A stretch of DNA of 34,784 bases. Origin: Actinoplanes nipponensis. Its GTDB lineage: Bacteria; Actinomycetota; Actinomycetes; Mycobacteriales; Micromonosporaceae. Under the pieces are notes generated by a model. That model was not told where the DNA came from. It saw nothing but the letters and a program-made list of their open reading frames with translations, and searched no databases. The position numbers and the translations under genes were made by a program. Shown here piece by piece: positions 22,836 to 31,758 of the stretch. Location of the stretch: assembly GCF_016862275.1 (NCBI RefSeq), contig NZ_BOMQ01000101.1, positions 1 through 34,784 on the forward strand, given 5' to 3'. The first letter of the stretch is position 1, and the number at the start of each line of letters is the position of its first letter.

Positions 22836-23597
22836 TCAGCCCAGGCGGGCGTACACGTCGTCGAGCAGGCCGTGGTACATGTCGCTCTTGGCGTTGAAGT
22901 TCGGGCCGCCGATGCGCAGCGGCAGGTTGTTGGCGATCGACAGGTTCGCCGGGACGGCGAGCCGGCCGCGCTGCTGCCCGTCGACGTAGACGGCCAGCAC
23001 GGCGCCCGAGCGCTGGCACATGATGGTGTGCCACTTGGCGTCGGCGACCCCGACGGTGCTGCGGACCAGGTAGATCTTCGTCGAGCCCTGGCCGACGACG
23101 ACGCAGTGCGCGCGGCCGTTGCGGGCGCCGATCTGCATCTTCCACTGGCTGGCCGTGCTGACCACGCCCTTCTGCACCACGTTGGACGAGCCGGTGACCT
23201 GGGCCCGGGTCAGCCGGACGGAGGCGCCCCAGCGGAACTGCCGGGTGCCCGGGTCCAGGTCGGGGTCGTCGCTGCCCTCGAGCAGGGCGCGCGGACAGAT
23301 CCGGGCCTTGGCGGAGCAGGCCGCGGGGAAGGAGGCGTCCCGGTCGGCGGTGGTGCCGGGGAAGGTCACCCGGCCGCCGGAGGTGGCGCGGACCGTCAGG
23401 GCGGTGCCGCGGCCGGAGTTCTCGGCGACGCGGCCGGTGGCGCCGGCGCCGGAGTTGAAGCTGTAGCGGGCGACGGTGACGGGTGCGGGTGCGGCCTGGG
23501 CGGCCTGGGGTGCGGCGAGCGCGGGCGGGGCGATGGCGAGGGCCGGCAGGGCGGTCATCGCGAGGGCGAGGGCGGCTGTCTTGGCTGCGAAAAGCAT
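22836..23597 (-). CDS. Secreted LamG / concanavalin-like lectin domain protein
   Basis: A 253-aa exported protein. Residues 1-28 are a Sec signal peptide (AAKTAALALAMTALPALAIA, cleavage probably after ALA near 28). The rest is one LamG-like jelly-roll domain with VARYSFNSGAGATGRVAENS, QFRWGASVRLTRAQ, KWHTIMCQRSGAVLAVYVDG and the end YHGLLDDVYARLG; conserved DD near the C-terminus fits. It may bind carbohydrate or cell-wall components, but no enzyme domain is attached. A TACCTT element 7 nt before the ATG and lack of a Shine-Dalgarno suggest leaderless expression. Confidence 0.88.
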   Translation of the reverse strand: MLFAAKTAALALAMTALPALAIAPPALAAPQAAQAAPAPVTVARYSFNSGAGATGRVAENSGRGTALTVRATSGGRVTFPGTTADRDASFPAACSAKARICPRALLEGSDDPDLDPGTRQFRWGASVRLTRAQVTGSSNVVQKGVVSTASQWKMQIGARNGRAHCVVVGQGSTKIYLVRSTVGVADAKWHTIMCQRSGAVLAVYVDGQQRGRLAVPANLSIANNLPLRIGGPNFNAKSDMYHGLLDDVYARLG

Positions 23598-23604
23598 GGG
23601 ACAA

Positions 23605-23610
23605 AAGGTA
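23605..23610 (-). promoter_or_regulatory. -10 element of the LamG gene (leaderless)
   Basis: TACCTT on the minus strand lies 7 nt before the ATG at 23597. Confidence 0.55.
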
Positions 23611-23662
23611 CGGAAGTCTTGATAAGCCGCATTAGCTACGGCCTCAGCGTGTCGGCTGGTTC

Positions 23663-24043
23663 TTACAGCAGACCGGCTGACTCGGCAATCATGCAGACGG
23701 CCACCAGCCGCATGAGGTGCCACTCGGCCGCCAGCCAGGCCGAGCCGGACACGTACGCGTGGCCCGGCTCCGGCACCGGACGGCCCATCCGCACCGCGGC
23801 CGCGACGATCGACGTGGCGTAGGCGGCCAGCCCCGCGGCGTCGACCGGCCGGCCGGCGGCGCGCAGCGCGTCCCGCACCGCCGCGGCGTGCTGGTCGACC
23901 TGGGCGAGCAGGCCCGCGTCGCCGAGCGCGGCGGCCAGGCCGTCGACACCCACCCGCGCCATCATCTCGTCCAGCAGCGCACGGGCCGGGTCGGCGGCGG
24001 GAGCGGTGGAAACCGGGGCAAAGGCCAGGAATTCGTTCGTCAT
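23663..24043 (-). CDS. DUF6401-like small protein
   Basis: A 126-aa protein that resembles the actinobacterial DUF6401 group: ARALLDEMMARVGVDGLAAALGDAGLLAQVDQHAAAVRD is followed by AAYATSIVAAAV and an end with WLAAEWHLMRLVAVCMIAES. The recognition is from memory of the family pattern and is moderate. It is mostly helical and likely cytoplasmic. The function of the group is unknown, though members often occur near specialised-metabolite genes. TAGCGT 7 nt before the ATG at 24043 and the absence of a Shine-Dalgarno point to a leaderless transcript. Confidence 0.75.
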   Translation of the reverse strand: MTNEFLAFAPVSTAPAADPARALLDEMMARVGVDGLAAALGDAGLLAQVDQHAAAVRDALRAAGRPVDAAGLAAYATSIVAAAVRMGRPVPEPGHAYVSGSAWLAAEWHLMRLVAVCMIAESAGLL

Positions 24044-24050
24044 GGGAAGG

Positions 24051-24056
24051 ACGCTA
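24051..24056 (-). promoter_or_regulatory. -10 element of the DUF6401-like gene (leaderless)
   Basis: TAGCGT on the minus strand lies 7 nt before the ATG at 24043; TGTCAA about 17 nt further upstream could serve as a weak -35. Confidence 0.6.
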
Positions 24057-24161
24057 GGGCCTCGCGCCACCGGTTGACAGCCGGGTAACCGAACGGCACC
24101 CGACCGCTGCCCGCTACGCACCCCGCGGGCACAGAAACCCCCGCGAAAGGTACAGCAGACC

Positions 24162-27100
24162 TTATCCGGGGAGCTGATCCATGGCCCGGTAGATGCGCTT
24201 GTCGGAGACCGGGTACGCGGTACCCAGCGCCTGCGCGAAGAAGTTGATCCGCAGCTCCTCGATCATCCAGCGGATCTCCCGCAGCCCCTCGTCGGCCGGC
24301 CCGCCCGCGGGCAGCTCGGCCCGCAGCTCGCGATACTCCCGCTCGATCTCGTGCACCTGGTTCATCAGCTGCCGGTCGCGGGCCAGCGTGCCGCCGAGGC
24401 GGTCCAGCCGATGCAGCATGCCCCGCAGGTAGCGCGGCAGGTGGTGCAGCTGCCTCCACCCCGTCCCGGTCACGAAACCCGGATGCACCAGGCCCTTGAG
24501 CTGCTGGCGGATGTCGGCGAGGGCCGGCAGCAGCGCCGGGTCGCGGGTGCCGCCGAGCCGCTGCTCGACGTCGTACGCGGTGGCCAGCACGGCGCGCACC
24601 TGGGTCACCACGTTGGCCACGGCGTCCACCAGGTCGGCGCGGACCTCCTCGCGCAGCCGGGTGAACCCCTCCTTGTCCCAGGCCGGGCCGCCGGCGTCGG
24701 CCACCAGCTTGTCCACGGCCGCGCCGGCACAGTCGTCCAGCAGCTCGGCGATCGAGCGGTACGGGTTGCCCCGCGACAGCTCCAGCTTGGCCCGGTTGTC
24801 CAGCCGGCCCTGCAGGAAGCGGGCGGCCGGCGGCAGGGTGAGCAGCAACAGCCGCCGGGTGCCGGCCCGCATCGCCTCCCGCTGCTCGGCCTCGGTCTCG
24901 AAGACCCGCACGGCTACGCTGTCGCCCTCGTCGGCCAGCGCCGGATACACCGTCACCTCGTAGCCGCCGCGGACCTGGGCGATCGAGCGGGGCAGGGCGC
25001 CGAAGTCGTTGGTGGTGATGCCGCGGCGCTCGATGTCGCCGGCGGCCGCGGAGATGGTCGCCTGCACCTTGGGGGCCAGGCCGGCCCGCAGCACGTCGAG
25101 GTCGCGGCCCTCGCCGGCCACCGCGCCGTCCTCGCCGAGCACCCGGAAGTTGATCCTGAGGTGCTCCGGGACCTGGTCCGGGCGCCACGCGTCGCGCGGC
25201 ACGACGGTGCCGGTGAGCCGGCGCAGCTCGGCGCCGACCGCGTCGCTCAGCGCGCCGCGGCGGGCCGGGATGCGGCTGAGCACGGCCTCCGCCCAGTCCG
25301 GCACCGGCACGAAGCTGGTGCGCAGGTGCTTGGGCAGGGCCCGGATCAGCGCGATCACGACGTCGCGCCGCAGGCCCGGCACCGACCAGCCGAAGTCGTC
25401 GGCGTCGAGCTTGTTGAGCAGCGGCAACGGCACCTGCACGGTGACCCCGTCGGCGGCCTGGCCCGGCTCGAACTGGTAGCTCAGCGGCAGCCGGACCTCC
25501 CCGGCCAGCCAGGCGTCCGGATAGGCGGCCGGGTCGACGGCGTCGCGGCCCGCGTTGACCAGCATCTCGCGGGTGAAGGTCAGCAGCTCCGGGTCGTCGT
25601 GCCGGGCCTTCTTCCACCACGCGTCGAAGTGCCGGGCGGAGACCACGTCGGCCGGGATGCGCGCGTCGTAGAGGGCGTACACGGTCTCGTCGTCGACCGC
25701 GATGTCCCGGCGGCGGGCCCTGTTCTCGATCTCCTCGATGCGCTCGAGCAGCCGGGTGTTGTCGGCGAAGAACTTGTGGTGGGTCTCCCAGTCGCCCTCG
25801 ACCAGCGCGTGCCGGATGAACAGCTCCCGGCACAGCGCCGGGTCGACCCGCGCGTAGCCGACCTTGCGGCGGGGCACGATCGGCAACCCGTACAGGGTCA
25901 CCTTCTCGTACGCCATCACCGCGCCCAGCTTCTTCTCCCAGTGGGGCTCGCTGTAGCTGCGCTTGACCAGGTGCGGCGCCAGCTGCTCGGCCCACTCCGG
26001 CTCGATCCGCGCGTTCACCCGGCCCCACAGCCGCGAGGTCTCGACCAGCTCGGCCGACATCACCCAGCGGGGCTGCTTCTTGAACAGCGCCGAGCCGGGG
26101 AAGATGGCGAACTTGGCCCCGCGGGCGCCGAGGTACTCGCGCTTGTCGGTGTCCTTGAGGCCGATGTGCGAGAGCAGCCCGGCCAGCATGGCCGTGTGCA
26201 CGGCCTGGGCGCCGGCCAGCTCGTCGCGCTCGTGCAGGGTGAGCCCGAGGGTACGGGCGACCTGCCGCAGCTGCGAGTAGATGTCCTGCCACTCGCGGAC
26301 CCGCAGGTAGTTGAGGAACTCGGCGCGGCACAGCCGGCGGAACTGGTTGCCGGACAGCTCGCGCTGCTGCTCGCGCAGGTAGTTCCAGAGGTTGAGGTAG
26401 CTGAAGAAGTCCGATTCCTTGTCGGCGAACCGGGCGTGCTTCTCGTCCGCCTGCTGCTGCTTGTCGGCCGGGCGCTCGCGCGGGTCCTGGATGGACAGGG
26501 CCGCGGTGATCACCATGACCTCGGCCAGGCAGTCCTGCTTGTCCGCCTCGATGACCATGCGGGCCAGCCGCGGGTCGACCGGCAGCTGGGCCAGCTGGCG
26601 GCCCAGCGGGGTGAGCTTGCGGCCGGCCAGCGCGCCGAGCTCCTCGAGCAGCTTCACGCCGTCGGTGACGTTGCGCTTGTCCGGCGGGTCGATGAACGGG
26701 AACGCCGCCAGGTCGCCCAGCCCCAGCGCGGTCATCTGCAGGATGACCGAGGCGAGGTTGGTGCGCAGGATCTCCGGCTCGGTGAAGGCGGGACGGCCCT
26801 CGAAGTCCTCCTCGGAGTACAGCCGGATGCAGATGCCGTCCGAGGTGCGCCCGCAGCGGCCCTTGCGCTGGTTGGCGCTGGCCTGCGAGACGGCCTCGAT
26901 GGGCAGCCGCTGCACCTTGAGCCGGCTGCTGTAGCGCGAGATGCGCGCGGTGCCCGGGTCGATCACGTAGCGGATGCCGGGCACGGTCAGCGACGTCTCG
27001 GCGACGTTGGTGGCCAGCACCACCCGGCGGCCGGTGTGCCGCTGGAAGACCTTGTGCTGCTCGGCGGCGGACAGCCGGCCGTACAGCGGGACGATCTCGG

Positions 27101-28109
27101 TGTTGCGCAGGTTGCGCCTGGTCAGCGCGTCGGCGGCGTCGCGGATCTCGCGCTCGCCACTGAGGAAGACCAGGATGTCGCCGTCGCTCTCGCGGCCCAG
27201 CTCGTCGACGGCGGCGGCGATGCCCTCCACCTGGTCGATCGGCTCCTCGCGCCGCTGCTGGGCGTCCCGGTCGGAGTCCTGGTCCCCGGCGCCGGTCTCC
27301 TCCACCAGCGGGCGGTACCGGACCTCCACCGGGTAGGTCCGGCCGGACACCTCGATCACCGGCGCCGGGCCGGCCGGGCCGGCGAAGTGCTCGGCGAAGC
27401 GCTGCGTCTCGATGGTCGCCGACGTGATGATCAGCTTCAGGTCGGGGCGCTGGGGCAGCAGCTGGGCCAGGTAGCCGAGGATGAAGTCGATGTTGAGGCT
27501 GCGCTCGTGGGCCTCGTCGATGATCAGCGTGTCGTAGCGGCGCAGCATCCGGTCGTTCTGGATCTCGGCCAGCAGGATGCCGTCGGTCATCACCTTGACC
27601 ATGGTCTCGTCGGTGACCTGGTCGGTGAAGCGGACCTTGTAACCGACCGTCGCGCCCAGCGACGTGCCCAGCTCCTCGGCGATGCGCTCGGCCACCGTGC
27701 GCGCGGCGATCCGCCGCGGCTGGGTGTGCCCGATCTGGCCGCGCACCCCGCGGCCCAGCTCCAGGCAGATCTTCGGCAGCTGGGTGGTCTTGCCCGAGCC
27801 GGTCTCGCCGGCGATCACCACGACCTGGTGGTCGCGGATCGCGGCCAGGATGTCGTCGCGGCGCTGGCTGACCGGCAGCTCGGCGGGATAGGTGATCGGC
27901 GGTACGGCGGCCAGCCGCGTGGCGCGGCGCTGCTCGGCCTGGGTCACCTCGGCGGCGATCTCGGTGAGCACGGCGGCGCGGGCCACCTCGTCACGGATCC
28001 GGCGGGTGCCCTCGATGCGGCGCCGGAGCCGGCGCTCGTCGCGCGGCAACAGCTCGGACAGGCGGCGGCGGAGCTCGGCGAGGTCCGGGCTGACGGGTGT
28101 GACAGACAT
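24162..28109 (-). CDS. hrpA: ATP-dependent RNA helicase HrpA (DEAH box)
   Basis: A 1315-aa DEAH-box helicase, close to the usual HrpA length of about 1300. The P-loop GETGSGKTTQ is at 101-110, HTQPRRIAA follows, DEAH at 198-201, ITSATIETQRF is motif III, and QRKGRCGRTSDG is motif VI. A helicase-associated and OB-fold region and the long DUF3418-type C-terminal region complete the protein. HrpA unwinds RNA and rescues stalled ribosomes in other bacteria. A charged insertion (about 280-300, rich in Asp/Gln/Arg/Glu) interrupts the segment between motifs III and IV. The ATG at 28109 has a TATTGT 9 nt upstream and no Shine-Dalgarno. Confidence 0.96.
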   Translation of the reverse strand: MSVTPVSPDLAELRRRLSELLPRDERRLRRRIEGTRRIRDEVARAAVLTEIAAEVTQAEQRRATRLAAVPPITYPAELPVSQRRDDILAAIRDHQVVVIAGETGSGKTTQLPKICLELGRGVRGQIGHTQPRRIAARTVAERIAEELGTSLGATVGYKVRFTDQVTDETMVKVMTDGILLAEIQNDRMLRRYDTLIIDEAHERSLNIDFILGYLAQLLPQRPDLKLIITSATIETQRFAEHFAGPAGPAPVIEVSGRTYPVEVRYRPLVEETGAGDQDSDRDAQQRREEPIDQVEGIAAAVDELGRESDGDILVFLSGEREIRDAADALTRRNLRNTEIVPLYGRLSAAEQHKVFQRHTGRRVVLATNVAETSLTVPGIRYVIDPGTARISRYSSRLKVQRLPIEAVSQASANQRKGRCGRTSDGICIRLYSEEDFEGRPAFTEPEILRTNLASVILQMTALGLGDLAAFPFIDPPDKRNVTDGVKLLEELGALAGRKLTPLGRQLAQLPVDPRLARMVIEADKQDCLAEVMVITAALSIQDPRERPADKQQQADEKHARFADKESDFFSYLNLWNYLREQQRELSGNQFRRLCRAEFLNYLRVREWQDIYSQLRQVARTLGLTLHERDELAGAQAVHTAMLAGLLSHIGLKDTDKREYLGARGAKFAIFPGSALFKKQPRWVMSAELVETSRLWGRVNARIEPEWAEQLAPHLVKRSYSEPHWEKKLGAVMAYEKVTLYGLPIVPRRKVGYARVDPALCRELFIRHALVEGDWETHHKFFADNTRLLERIEEIENRARRRDIAVDDETVYALYDARIPADVVSARHFDAWWKKARHDDPELLTFTREMLVNAGRDAVDPAAYPDAWLAGEVRLPLSYQFEPGQAADGVTVQVPLPLLNKLDADDFGWSVPGLRRDVVIALIRALPKHLRTSFVPVPDWAEAVLSRIPARRGALSDAVGAELRRLTGTVVPRDAWRPDQVPEHLRINFRVLGEDGAVAGEGRDLDVLRAGLAPKVQATISAAAGDIERRGITTNDFGALPRSIAQVRGGYEVTVYPALADEGDSVAVRVFETEAEQREAMRAGTRRLLLLTLPPAARFLQGRLDNRAKLELSRGNPYRSIAELLDDCAGAAVDKLVADAGGPAWDKEGFTRLREEVRADLVDAVANVVTQVRAVLATAYDVEQRLGGTRDPALLPALADIRQQLKGLVHPGFVTGTGWRQLHHLPRYLRGMLHRLDRLGGTLARDRQLMNQVHEIEREYRELRAELPAGGPADEGLREIRWMIEELRINFFAQALGTAYPVSDKRIYRAMDQLPG

Positions 28110-28169
28110 GGCGGCTCAACAATAGGCAGACGCGGCCCGAAACGCCTGGTGATTATCGCCGCGTTGCCG

Positions 28170-28946
28170 TCACACCCGGGACAGCCCGTCGATCTGCGCC
28201 ATCTCCCCGTCGGTCAGCCCGAAGCCGTCGATCTGCGCGTTGCGGACGATCCGCTCCGGGTTGGCGCTCTTCGGGATCACCACGATCCCGTGCTGGAGGT
28301 GCCAGCGCAGCACCACCCGGGCCGGGTCGACGCCGTGCGCCGCCGCGATCCCGGCCAGCACCGGGTCCCGCAGGTCGGTGGTCTTGAACGGCGAGTAGCC
28401 CTCGACCACGACGCCGCGCTCCCGGTGCTCGGCGACCAGCTCGGCGTCGTACAGCTTCGGTCCCCAGCGGACCTGGTTGACCGCCGGCTTCTCCCCGGTC
28501 GCGGCGACCAGCTCGTCGATCTCCGCGGTGGCGTGGTTGCTCACCCCGACGGACCGGGCCAGGCCGGCGTCGCGCAGGGCCAGCATCTCCCGCCAGACCG
28601 CGATGCCCCGGCCCCGGCGCGGCGGCCAGTGCAGCAGCCACAGGTCGACCGCGTCGACACCGAGGGCGGCCAGGCTCTCCTCCAGCGTGGCCCGCTCCCG
28701 GCCGGCCCGGTCCGGTGTGATCTTGGTGGTGAGGAAGACCTCGTCGCGGGGCACCCCGCTGTCCCGCAGCGCCCGGCCGACCTCGGCCTCGTTGGCGTAG
28801 AGGGTGGCGGTGTCGAGGTGGCGGTACCCCGTGGCCAGGGCCGCGCGCACCGCGTCGTACGCGACCTCGCCGCGCATCTGCCAGGTGCCGAAGCCCAGCA
28901 GCGGCATGTCGAGCGGCCCGCCCACCGGTACGGAGGGAATCGTCAT
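28170..28946 (-). CDS. Aldo/keto reductase
   Basis: A 258-aa NADPH-dependent (beta/alpha)8 oxidoreductase. The catalytic tetrad is visible: Asp45 and Tyr50 in HLDTATLYANEAEVGRAL, Lys75 in FLTTKITPD, and His106 in DLWLLHWP. VGVSNHATAEIDEL and VVIPKSANPERI bind the cofactor. The length is slightly short compared with the 275-aa 2,5-diketogluconate reductase-like group, to which it is closest. CAAGAT 6 nt before the ATG at 28946 is a weak -10, so leaderless expression is possible. It is upstream of hrpA on the same strand and divergent from the response regulator gene. Confidence 0.92.
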   Translation of the reverse strand: MTIPSVPVGGPLDMPLLGFGTWQMRGEVAYDAVRAALATGYRHLDTATLYANEAEVGRALRDSGVPRDEVFLTTKITPDRAGRERATLEESLAALGVDAVDLWLLHWPPRRGRGIAVWREMLALRDAGLARSVGVSNHATAEIDELVAATGEKPAVNQVRWGPKLYDAELVAEHRERGVVVEGYSPFKTTDLRDPVLAGIAAAHGVDPARVVLRWHLQHGIVVIPKSANPERIVRNAQIDGFGLTDGEMAQIDGLSRV

Positions 28947-28952
28947 GTCCCC

Positions 28953-28958
28953 ATCTTG
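28953..28958 (-). promoter_or_regulatory. Weak -10 element of the aldo/keto reductase gene (leaderless)
   Basis: CAAGAT on the minus strand lies 6 nt before the ATG at 28946. It matches TANNNT except at the first base. Confidence 0.4.
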
Positions 28959-29051
28959 CCCGGGTCGCCCCGTGTCCCCCCGCGTGTCTCATTCGATATC
29001 TCTCCCGACAGCGTCCGGCCGGCGGGCCGGCAGAGAGAGACCGAGGGTGCC

Positions 29052-29417
29052 ATGATCGTCGTCGCCGAGGACCACGAGGACATCCGGTTCGTGCTGCAGC
29101 GTGCCCTGGAGCGCGCCGGCCACCAGGTGGTCGTCGCCAGCGACGGCGCCGCGGCCCTGGAGGCGGTCCGCAAGCACCACCCGGACATCGTGGTGACCGA
29201 CGTGGACATGCCCCGGATGACCGGGCTCGACCTGTGCCGGGCGATCCGCGCGGACGCCCGGCTCAAGCACATCCCGGTGGTGCTGGCCAGCGGCTCGATG
29301 CTGCCCGGGGACGAGCGGGCGGCCGAGGTCGGCGCCAGCGCGACGCTGCTCAAGCCGTTCCTGCCGGCTCAGTTGCTGGCGTGCGTGGCGGAGCTGATGC
29401 CGCCGCGGCCGGCCTGA
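29052..29417 (+). CDS. Single-domain response regulator (receiver only)
   Basis: A 121-aa CheY-like receiver without output domain. Acidic pocket Glu6-Asp7, phospho-acceptor Asp50 in IVVTDVDMPRMTGLDL, Ser80 in VVLASGS and Lys101 in LLKPF are all present, so it should be phosphorylatable. It probably passes the signal to another protein by direct contact or works as a phosphate sink. GAGGG upstream supports the ATG at 29052. Its last 49 bp overlap the end of the convergent histidine kinase gene, which makes that kinase the likely partner, although they are not in one transcript. Confidence 0.93.
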   Translation: MIVVAEDHEDIRFVLQRALERAGHQVVVASDGAAALEAVRKHHPDIVVTDVDMPRMTGLDLCRAIRADARLKHIPVVLASGSMLPGDERAAEVGASATLLKPFLPAQLLACVAELMPPRPA

Positions 29418-31693
29418 TCCGCCGCCAGTGACGGGGGCGTCGACTCCTCGGCGGCCGCGCGCTCGGCCAGCGCCCGCTCCAGCGCGGTCCGGTCGGCCGG
29501 GGCGGGCTGCTCCCCGGCGGTGGCCAGCGGCAGGGTGAAGTGGAACCGCGTACCGCCGCCGGGGTTGTCGGCGACGCCGATCGTGCCGCCGTGGCGTTCC
29601 ACGATCCGCCGGCAGATGGCCAGCCCCAGCCCGGTGCCGGCGTAGCCGGCGGCGGTGCGGGCGCGGTGGAACGACTCGAAGATGTTGGGCTTGTCCTCGT
29701 CCGGGATGCCGATGCCCCGGTCGGCGATCTCGATCCGGGTCCAGCCGGGCGGCCCCGGCTGCGCCGTCACGTCGATCCGCGCGTTCCGTCCGGCCGGCAC
29801 GTACTTGAGGGCGTTGCCGATCAGGTTGTCCACCACGTGGCGCAGCATCGCCGGGTCGGCGCGCACCTCGGGCAGCGGCCCGACGTAGCAGTCGGGCGGC
29901 GGCGCCCCGCCGGGACGCGCCGGCTCGATGCGCTGCTCGATCACCTCGGCGACCAGCGGGTCGAGCGGCACGGTCCCGAGCTTGAGCGGCGCGTCGCGCG
30001 AGGTCGTGTAGGCCAGCAGCGTGTCGATCAGCGCGGCCATCCGGTCGGCGTTGCCGGCGATCCGGCCCAGCGCGGCGCGCGCCCCGGCCACCTCCGCGCT
30101 GTCCGGGGCGTCGGCGAGGTCCTCCGACGCGGTCTCGCAGTGCCCCCGGATCACCGCCAGCGGCGCCTTGAGGTCGTGCGCGACCACGCCCGCGAAGACC
30201 GCCAGGTCGGTCTCGTAGCGGCGCAGCTCCGTGATGTCGTGGAAGACGGCGACGGCGCCGTGGCGCCCCGCCGCGTTGGCGTCCAGCGGCCGGCCGTCCA
30301 CGCTGACCAGGATCCCGTCCGGCCGCCGGTCGTTCCGGATGATCATCTCGACGCCGTCGGACTTCTCCCCCCGCAGCGCCCGGACCAGCGGCATCTCCTC
30401 GACCGGGAACGGGGTGTGCCCGTCGGGGCGGTACAGGCCGTAGTGCTCCTGCCAGCCCTGCGGTCCGTCGATGTCGTCCGGGACGCCGAGCAGCGCCTTG
30501 GCCGCCGGGTTGTGCAGCAGGAACGCCCCGGACTCGTCGACCACCCCGACGCCGTCGCCCAGGCTGCTCATGATCGCGCCGAGCAGGCCGGCCTGGCGCC
30601 GGCTCTCGGCCTCGGCGGTGCGCAGCTCGGCCGTCGCGACCAACACCTGCGCGCGGGCCCGGGAGCGACCGGTGGCCAGGACGCACACCAGGCAGGCCAG
30701 CATGAGCGTGATCGACAGGCCCCCGGCCAGCACGATCGCCGGCATGCTGCTGTACGCGCCGGGCAGGTTGCGCGAGTCCGCGGCGGTCACCAGCGTCCAG
30801 TGCCGGTCGGCCACCGGGAAGGTCGCCTGCCGGGTCAGGTCGCGCCCGCCCGGGGCGTCGTACCCGGCCACCAGGACCCGGCGGCTGTCGCCGTTGACGG
30901 CGTACAGCTCGCCGTCGAGCGTGCCCTGGCTGGCGGTGCTCAGCACGCCGCCGAGGAAGTCCTGGCCGCGCAGCCCGAGCGCCACCCAGCCGCGGAACTC
31001 CGGGACCTGCCCGCGCGGGGTGACGCTGCTGTAGACGGGGGCGGCGAACACGAAGGACAACTGCTGGCGGTCCGGCGGGATGCCCCGGTCGCGCAGCAGC
31101 ACGTACGTGTCGGAGACGGTGGGCCGGCCGGTACGCCGCGACTCGACCAGCGCGGCGCTGCCCTCCGACGACGGCGCGACGTCCAGTCCGGTCGCGGCCA
31201 CGCCGTTGCCGTTCAGCGCGCGCTGGAAGATCGCGAAGTAGTGCTCGGGGTGGCTGCCGCTGGGCGTCAGCCGCAGCCCGGCGGCGCCGCGCCCGCGCCA
31301 GAACGCCTCGACCCGGGGCACGTCGCCGGTCCGGGCCGGCACGACGAAGGCGACCGAGGTGGCGCCGAGCAGGCCGGCGTCGGCGAGCGGACCCGTGGCG
31401 GCGGCGAAGTCGGCCGCCGTGAGCCCGGGGTTGGTGCCCAGCCCGGCGGCGACCGCCTGCAGCAGATTGCGGTAGCGCCCGGCCTCGCCGGCGACGGCCG
31501 CGCGGGCCACGGAGGTGCGCTGGTCCATCACCCGGTCGGCGCTCTCGCGCTGGTCCGAGCGCAGCTGCCGGGCGGTCAGCAGGGTGGCGGTGAGCCCGAC
31601 GATCAGGACGGTGGCGGCCAGCAGCGGGCCGACGAAGCGTCCCTGCCACGCTCCCGTCGCGCCGTCCTGCGGCCCCGCACGGCGACCCCTCAC
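29369..31693 (-). CDS. CHASE-PAS sensor histidine kinase
   Basis: A 774-aa membrane sensor kinase. A first transmembrane helix (about 20-41) leads to an extracytoplasmic CHASE-like domain (about 45-315), then a second helix (about 318-340), a PAS domain (about 365-490), HisKA with VVAHDLKAPLAVIRGH (His near 506), and HATPase with NLIGNALKYV, IADRGIGIPDED, GTGLGLAICRRI and GGGTRFHFTLPLA. A disordered tail follows. GTG at 31693 is preferred because TATGCT lies 7 nt upstream; an ATG at 31705 would be inside that element. The CHASE ligand is unknown. The gene tail overlaps the receiver gene on the opposite strand. Confidence 0.93.
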   Translation of the reverse strand: MRGRRAGPQDGATGAWQGRFVGPLLAATVLIVGLTATLLTARQLRSDQRESADRVMDQRTSVARAAVAGEAGRYRNLLQAVAAGLGTNPGLTAADFAAATGPLADAGLLGATSVAFVVPARTGDVPRVEAFWRGRGAAGLRLTPSGSHPEHYFAIFQRALNGNGVAATGLDVAPSSEGSAALVESRRTGRPTVSDTYVLLRDRGIPPDRQQLSFVFAAPVYSSVTPRGQVPEFRGWVALGLRGQDFLGGVLSTASQGTLDGELYAVNGDSRRVLVAGYDAPGGRDLTRQATFPVADRHWTLVTAADSRNLPGAYSSMPAIVLAGGLSITLMLACLVCVLATGRSRARAQVLVATAELRTAEAESRRQAGLLGAIMSSLGDGVGVVDESGAFLLHNPAAKALLGVPDDIDGPQGWQEHYGLYRPDGHTPFPVEEMPLVRALRGEKSDGVEMIIRNDRRPDGILVSVDGRPLDANAAGRHGAVAVFHDITELRRYETDLAVFAGVVAHDLKAPLAVIRGHCETASEDLADAPDSAEVAGARAALGRIAGNADRMAALIDTLLAYTTSRDAPLKLGTVPLDPLVAEVIEQRIEPARPGGAPPPDCYVGPLPEVRADPAMLRHVVDNLIGNALKYVPAGRNARIDVTAQPGPPGWTRIEIADRGIGIPDEDKPNIFESFHRARTAAGYAGTGLGLAICRRIVERHGGTIGVADNPGGGTRFHFTLPLATAGEQPAPADRTALERALAERAAAEESTPPSLAADQAGRGGISSATHASN

Positions 31694-31700
31694 TGCTCGG

Positions 31701-31706
31701 AGCATA
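31701..31706 (-). promoter_or_regulatory. -10 element of the histidine kinase gene (leaderless)
   Basis: TATGCT on the minus strand lies 7 nt before the GTG at 31693, suggesting a leaderless GTG start. Confidence 0.55.
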
Positions 31707-31715
31707 AGGGGCAGA

Positions 31716-31751
31716 TCACCCCCGCCGGCGAGGTTCCGCCGACGGGGGTGA
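31716..31751 (-). terminator. Hairpin terminator of the SH3-glucosaminidase gene
   Basis: TCACCCCCG (31716-31724) pairs with CGGGGGTGA (31743-31751); CGGCG/CGCCG extend the stem after one mismatch, around a 6-nt loop. It lies within 8 bp of the stop of the minus-strand gene at 31759 and just upstream of the kinase promoter. Confidence 0.8.
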
Positions 31752-31758
31752 GCGGCAC

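Noticed and set aside
24351..29417. A 1688-codon open frame on the plus strand opposite hrpA
   Set aside because: It is antisense to a complete HrpA with all helicase motifs and reads as low-complexity Val/Gly/Arg/Gln protein. Only its last 121 codons, from the ATG at 29052, are a real gene (the receiver).
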